From Candidatus Saccharimonadota bacterium (GTDB lineage Bacteria; Patescibacteriota; Saccharimonadia; Saccharimonadales; Saccharimonadaceae), in contig JAQGGY010000009.1 of assembly GCA_028289095.1 (NCBI GenBank), positions 1-8,350 on the forward strand: a DNA stretch of 8,350 nt, in the 5' to 3' direction. Positions within the stretch are counted from its first letter, which is position 1. Every line of letters begins with the position of its first letter. The position numbers and the translations under genes were made by a program. The notes beneath the pieces are model-generated. The model was not told the origin of the DNA. It saw only the letters and a program-made list of their open reading frames with translations, and searched no databases. Of this stretch, positions 4,889-8,350 are shown piece after piece.

Positions 4889-6241
4889 TTAGGCGACGTC
4901 CGCAGTCTCAAGCAATATCCGTTCATGATTGCTATTTGCGGCATTAGCCTTACCCATCAGTATAAACATAAACTTCAAATCGTCGCCTCGAATTTGCTCC
5001 AAGTGTCGCCATGTACCTACCGCACCGTTGTAATATGCAAGATCTTTAAACCAAGGCAGTTCATCCGTGCCGCGCATGCTACGCATAACTCCAGCATAAG
5101 CGGTGTTTTTAACACTTACTAGCGATTCTTCATCTATTTCGCCCGTATCGTTTACTTTACTTAAGGCAGAAAGACGCCACTTTACTTCGTAAGCATCACG
5201 AAAATCCTTGTTGTCGAAGTACGCAAGACCGGCCGTAATGTAATGTTCGATACCACTTTCCTTGAATTTACCCTTGAATGCCTGTTCCATGACAACACCC
5301 AAACCTTCTTCGCTATCATAGTACTCATTCAAGCCATTACGTAACGGATCTAGATTTGTTTCACCACCGGTAATCGAGCGGAGCATATGTACTCCTAGTT
5401 CATGAACTACAAGTCCATTTAATGCTTCACGCTTAATATCCTCACGGTCCTCTGGAATAACGATACGCTTTTCAGTCGTCTTGACGTTAATTGATTTTGC
5501 AGGCTCTACATCAACTCGCCAACCATCGGCAGACTCGCCAAATTCATTCGCAATTATATCTTCAAAAATAGCTTTTACTTCATTAACGTCGAAGCTTTCT
5601 TGATCGGGCACACGTGCAAGCATGTCGCCATAAAGGCTTTCAACAACCTCGTGCATCCATGACACTGTCTTCTCAGAAGGCTTAAAGCGCTCGGGAACTT
5701 CAGCATTCTTATTAAAATCCACCATTTCAAAAAGCTCATTGCGAATTTGCTCTGCAGCGCCAGTCAGGTTTTTACCATCAATGACCGTAAGCTTTTCATG
5801 AAGTAAAGATCGATACGTCGACTCAATCGGCGCACCATACAGGTCAATGTTCAGTTGCATGTATTCATCTTTTAATCGCGCTTTGGACTCAGGGTCTTCC
5901 GTCTGCTTATAAAGAGCTGCCAGTTCCATCAAACGCGTCTTATCCTTGTAGCCAGTAATAAACTCGGCATATACGGTTGTGAATTTTGGATTCAAATCAG
6001 GATTACCCAATATCTCCTGCCCTTGCAAATCAAGTACTGCGTATCGTTGATGGAAATCGATAGCATTAAGTTTGTCATAGACATGATTTGGGTTATGGAC
6101 AGCTCCAGTAATAAAGGCTTTCTTTTCACTTACTGCGTTCGCAGGAACGTAGTTTGTTATAAATTTTGGCTCAAGTTCGAGCAACTGGTTATACTGCTCT
6201 GAAAGCGCTTGTGATGGAGTCTGTTTTTCCATTGATTGCAT
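4889..6241 (-). CDS. DUF1704 family metallopeptidase (MATCAP/TMCP-like; 'QEGLA motif protein')
   Basis: 450 residues from ATG 6241. It belongs to PF08014 (DUF1704), annotated in bacteria as 'flavohemoglobin expression-modulating QEGLA motif protein' and in animals as the tubulin carboxypeptidases/deglutamylases MATCAP/TMCP. The zinc site is visible: VVHELGVHMLR (His280, Glu281, His285), then EEGLGV (Glu311/Glu312) about 30 residues later as the third-ligand region. Further family blocks are AYEVKWRLS (350-358), VMRSMRGT (385-392) and FKDLAYYNGAV (398-408), equivalent to the 'RxFRG...FTKDxxYxxG' pattern. The N-terminal 200 residues are helical and charged; no signal peptide or membrane segment is seen, so it is probably cytoplasmic. 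The bacterial substrate is unknown. A frame extension to TTG 6277 exists, but ATG 6241 has AGGA 8 nt upstream and lies right after a good promoter. It is first in the four-gene unit, 12-15 nt before the preferred ATP-grasp start. Confidence 0.9.
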   Translation of the reverse strand: MQSMEKQTPSQALSEQYNQLLELEPKFITNYVPANAVSEKKAFITGAVHNPNHVYDKLNAIDFHQRYAVLDLQGQEILGNPDLNPKFTTVYAEFITGYKDKTRLMELAALYKQTEDPESKARLKDEYMQLNIDLYGAPIESTYRSLLHEKLTVIDGKNLTGAAEQIRNELFEMVDFNKNAEVPERFKPSEKTVSWMHEVVESLYGDMLARVPDQESFDVNEVKAIFEDIIANEFGESADGWRVDVEPAKSINVKTTEKRIVIPEDREDIKREALNGLVVHELGVHMLRSITGGETNLDPLRNGLNEYYDSEEGLGVVMEQAFKGKFKESGIEHYITAGLAYFDNKDFRDAYEVKWRLSALSKVNDTGEIDEESLVSVKNTAYAGVMRSMRGTDELPWFKDLAYYNGAVGTWRHLEQIRGDDLKFMFILMGKANAANSNHERILLETADVA

Positions 6242-6248
6242 ATTATTT

Positions 6249-6277
6249 ATCCTAGCATACTTCTTACGTTTTGTCAA
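6249..6277 (-). promoter_or_regulatory. Promoter of the DUF1704-ATP-grasp-rimB-rimK unit
   Basis: -35 TTGACA (6277-6272), 17-nt spacer ending in TGC (extended -10), -10 TAGGAT (6254-6249). Seven nt then separate it from the ATG at 6241, so +1 falls at about 6242. The -35 contains the TGA stop of the GNAT gene (6276-6274). The AGGA inside the -10 also has Shine-Dalgarno-like spacing, but it could not serve as one if transcription starts at 6242. Confidence 0.72.
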
Positions 6278-6786
6278 TTAGCAGGGCGTTGCATGATCAC
6301 CTGTTTTGCACCGAAAAAATCTTCCTCGTATTCACCAATAACTTCAAAGCGATATTTTTCGTACAGACTGCGCGCAATCACATTTCCCTCAACGACTGTC
6401 AATTCTGCACTGTCGCCAGATTTTACCCAGGATAATGAGCGTTCGAACAATGCCGTCCCAACGCCCGCAGATTGCTTGGAGGGATCAACAAATAATCCTC
6501 GTATCATTAGTTTGCCTTCAATTTTTGAATGAGCAATGACGTATCCTATAATGCCCTCGCCTTGTACGGCCACCGCTACATGCCACGCGGGGTGTACGAT
6601 CTTTCGGGCCATTACCGCCGAAAACTGAGATTCGCGTTCCGCTGACCATTTATAGTAATCGTAAAAATTTTGTTTTTGCGCATCGGAAACCAAATTTTCA
6701 TAATAACTAGTCGCATGCGAGCGCAAAGAAATACTATACAGCACTTCAGCATCTGATATGTTTGCTCTACGAATTACATAGTCCAT
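6274..6786 (-). CDS. GNAT-family N-acetyltransferase
   Basis: 170 residues with the GNAT (PF00583) layout. It begins YVIRRANISDAEVLYSIS (3-20), the usual first strand and helix. Motif A is IRGLFVDPSKQSAGVGTALF (95-114), where the Q-S-A-G-V-G segment (105-110) is the acetyl-CoA pyrophosphate loop. Motif B is LTVVEGNVIARSLYEKYRFEVIGEYE (129-154), with the conserved Asn-x-x-A-x-x-x-Y-x-x-x-x-F pattern. The enzyme transfers an acetyl group from acetyl-CoA to an amine; no substrate can be read from the sequence. Soluble, no signal peptide. Its TGA stop forms part of the promoter of the following DUF1704 unit, so the two are adjacent but have separate promoters. It has its own near-consensus promoter placing +1 on its ATG. 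A functional link with the ligase/peptidase genes is possible from position only. Confidence 0.92.
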   Translation of the reverse strand: MDYVIRRANISDAEVLYSISLRSHATSYYENLVSDAQKQNFYDYYKWSAERESQFSAVMARKIVHPAWHVAVAVQGEGIIGYVIAHSKIEGKLMIRGLFVDPSKQSAGVGTALFERSLSWVKSGDSAELTVVEGNVIARSLYEKYRFEVIGEYEEDFFGAKQVIMQRPAN

Positions 6787-6792
6787 ACATCA

Positions 6793-6821
6793 AATATACG
6801 CAAGATTCCCCGCTCTGTCAC
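6793..6821 (-). promoter_or_regulatory. Promoter of the GNAT gene, leaderless geometry
   Basis: -35 GTGACA (6821-6816, one mismatch to TTGACA), 17-nt spacer, -10 TATATT (6798-6793), then exactly 6 nt and the ATG. The predicted +1 is A6786 of the start codon. There is no room for a Shine-Dalgarno after +1. Confidence 0.65.
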
Positions 6822-6839
6822 TATTCCAGCATCTTTAGA

Positions 6840-6852
6840 AAATACTGTATTT
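6840..6852. repeat. Short inverted repeat upstream of the GNAT promoter
   Basis: AAATAC-T-GTATTT, two 6-bp arms around one base, 19 nt upstream of the GNAT -35 box and just after the stop of the membrane-protein gene. It is too tight to be a terminator hairpin and has no T-run. It may be an operator, or chance in AT-rich intergenic DNA. Confidence 0.25.
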
Positions 6853-6861
6853 AACCTTGGT

Positions 6862-8350
6862 TTATTTAACGACCGAACTATTGCGCATCAATCGCCACAC
6901 CACAATAGCGATTAGTAGTAAGCCTAAGAAACCGAGCAGCAGGAAGGTATAGTTTCGCAGGAAATACAGTACGGCAAGCGCAGACGCGCTAATCCCCCAC
7001 CATATTGCCCAACTTTTCGATAGTAACGCGCCTACTACTAATAGTGCAAGATGTTCAATCAAGAATAGTAACTGGTAATTACCACCGTTCATCAATGCGT
7101 ACAGGCCAGATGAAAGTGTGACAAAACCCATCGCAACAATCAGCCGTTCACGCCGATATAATTGACGCATCATTGCTACTAGCGCAAGGACAATCGCCCA
7201 CCAGTGCGCATATACGACAAAGTTTAGTTCCGGCCATAATTGCTCAGCGATACGCTGCATACCAAATGTTGTCACATATACGGCCGTTTCGATCATGCCA
7301 TACTGTTGCGTCCGGCGGCCTTCGACGGCGAGTGTTAACGCAAGAGCAATCAGCGTCGCACCAACGGCAACTGTTTGCGACGGAATGAAGAACTGTATAA
7401 ATGATCCGCCAACGAGTACTATCCAGGTTGACCACAGCAACACGTTGCTGCGCCAGTCATCCCCTAGACCTTTTAGAATCCAATGTCCAAAATAGAACAC
7501 GGCTGCAAGAATCCATGTAATCCCCAGAATCATCCATGTACCGTCAAAGTCCATCCACCACCAGAATATGGATAGCGCGACGACAAGGAAAGCATTACCA
7601 GCGATGATAATTCCTGGTGAACGCTCGGCGTATGATGCCACCCAACAAATGATTACACCGACAGTAAAAGCCAGGACACTCCATAACGTAGACAATGACG
7701 ACAGTAATAATAGTGTGCCGAAATAATAAACGGGATATGACGCCAGGAATAACTGGCTGTACGGCAATGAGCGGTCGCGGCACCACCATCGAATCGCGAG
7801 TGACGTCACCGCCCACACTAGCAAAATGATGAACGACGTCAGTATCGCCACGTAGTGTCCGGTCGCACCGGCAAAAATAATCAAGAAAAGTGTGACTTGG
7901 GCTGTCGACGTCATGACGAGCTGTCGATCCTGCTGTTTGTAGGCAAAATGCAGACCTGTAGCTACATAGAATAATGCGGCCGCAATACCAAAGGTAAATA
8001 ATGCAACCCACTGCTGTGGTAACGCGATAATAGATGCAACGATCGCAAGTGTCGCGACAGTTAATATACTAGCAACCACTTGTATCCATGGCTGACGTTC
8101 AACGTACGATGCTAATAGGAACAACATAACACCAACGCCCGTTGCAGTTGCTACCCATCCACTACTAATAAGCACCGTTATCAATAACGCCGCCACAAAA
8201 TATATTACATAAGAATATGCAAACATCTGACTTAACACAGGAGCGCGTAGTATATATACCCAGCGAAGTGCCAGTGAAGCCAGGCTGGCAATCAGCAATA
8301 CTACCACAACAAGCACGTTAGCACTTTGGTCAGCAGAAAATACGACTCCT
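6862..8350 (-). CDS. Large polytopic membrane protein with internal duplication (5' end outside window)
   Basis: The frame is open from the right edge (495 residues visible). A GTG at 8316 could be taken as a start, but the 11 codons upstream (reading GVVFSADQSAN) are open and there is no supporting ribosome site, so the gene most likely continues beyond the window. It is almost wholly membrane helices, of the order of 15, with short polar loops and no catalytic motif that I recognise. Counting from that GTG, two units resemble each other with an offset of about 158 residues: SLALRWVYILRAPVLSQMF (14-32) against SLAIRWWCRDRSLPYSQLF (172-190), and LASYVERQPWI (69-79) against VASYAERSPGI (226-236). 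The last part (about 400-475) is a tail of helices ending in WRLMRNSSVVK. It resembles in style the long uncharacterised multi-helix proteins of CPR genomes (DUF2157/DUF2339 type), but I cannot assign a family. It ends 75 nt before the GNAT ATG with no terminator seen. Confidence 0.75.
   Translation of the reverse strand, partial: GVVFSADQSANVLVVVVLLIASLASLALRWVYILRAPVLSQMFAYSYVIYFVAALLITVLISSGWVATATGVGVMLFLLASYVERQPWIQVVASILTVATLAIVASIIALPQQWVALFTFGIAAALFYVATGLHFAYKQQDRQLVMTSTAQVTLFLIIFAGATGHYVAILTSFIILLVWAVTSLAIRWWCRDRSLPYSQLFLASYPVYYFGTLLLLSSLSTLWSVLAFTVGVIICWVASYAERSPGIIIAGNAFLVVALSIFWWWMDFDGTWMILGITWILAAVFYFGHWILKGLGDDWRSNVLLWSTWIVLVGGSFIQFFIPSQTVAVGATLIALALTLAVEGRRTQQYGMIETAVYVTTFGMQRIAEQLWPELNFVVYAHWWAIVLALVAMMRQLYRRERLIVAMGFVTLSSGLYALMNGGNYQLLFLIEHLALLVVGALLSKSWAIWWGISASALAVLYFLRNYTFLLLGFLGLLLIAIVVWRLMRNSSVVK

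Noticed and set aside
7595..8011. 138-codon minus-strand frame within the large membrane protein
   Set aside because: It is an out-of-frame reading rich in Cys, His and Arg, inside a longer hydrophobic coding frame.
6862..8316. GTG at 8316 as the true start of the large membrane protein
   Set aside because: The frame stays open to the window edge and no Shine-Dalgarno or promoter supports this GTG, so the gene is treated as partial.

Overview
The window reads as a compact, gene-dense bacterial chromosome segment. Every gene I can support is on the minus strand, so transcription runs from the right edge to the left. TGA is used as a normal stop in at least four genes (1519, 1992, 3444, 6274), which argues against the UGA-recoding Gracilibacteria/SR1 lineages. 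The gene set (class III type IV pilin beside ComEC, a RimK/RimB pair, a DUF1704 peptidase, DUF192, very tight spacing) looks most like Candidatus Saccharibacteria (TM7) or a related Patescibacteria/CPR genome. That placement is inference from gene content, not from a marker tree.

Layout, left to right: the N-terminal part of ComEC, cut by the window edge (1-658); a type IV prepilin (700-1203); a Rho-independent terminator (1328-1362) closing a tRNA-Lys(UUU) gene (1368-1444) that has its own promoter; a two-gene unit of a small unknown membrane protein (1519-1995) and a membrane-anchored DUF192 protein (1992-2477); a four-gene unit of RimK (2536-3447), a RimB/DUF785 retropepsin-like protein (3444-3887), a stand-alone ATP-grasp ligase (3890-4876) and a DUF1704/MATCAP-like metallopeptidase (4889-6241); a GNAT acetyltransferase (6274-6786); and a large polytopic membrane protein whose reading frame is still open at the right edge (6862-8350).

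The central block is the most interesting part. In transcription order it runs DUF1704 peptidase, ATP-grasp ligase, RimB, RimK, with junctions of 0 to 15 nt (depending on the ATP-grasp start), 2 nt and a 4-nt overlap. It combines two amino-acid ligases with two proteases, one of them in the family whose animal members (MATCAP/TMCP) trim tubulin tails. This suggests a write-and-erase system for amino-acid (probably glutamate) tails on S6 or other proteins.

A second theme is promoter design. Several -35/-10 pairs with 17-nt spacing place the predicted +1 on, or within a base or two of, the annotated ATG (rimB, GNAT, DUF1704), implying leaderless mRNAs. Two TTGACA boxes contain the TGA stop codon of the preceding gene. 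No mobile element, CRISPR array or plus-strand gene is supported. No gene-free stretch exceeds 300 bases; the longest, 1204-1367, holds the pilin promoter region and the tRNA terminator.
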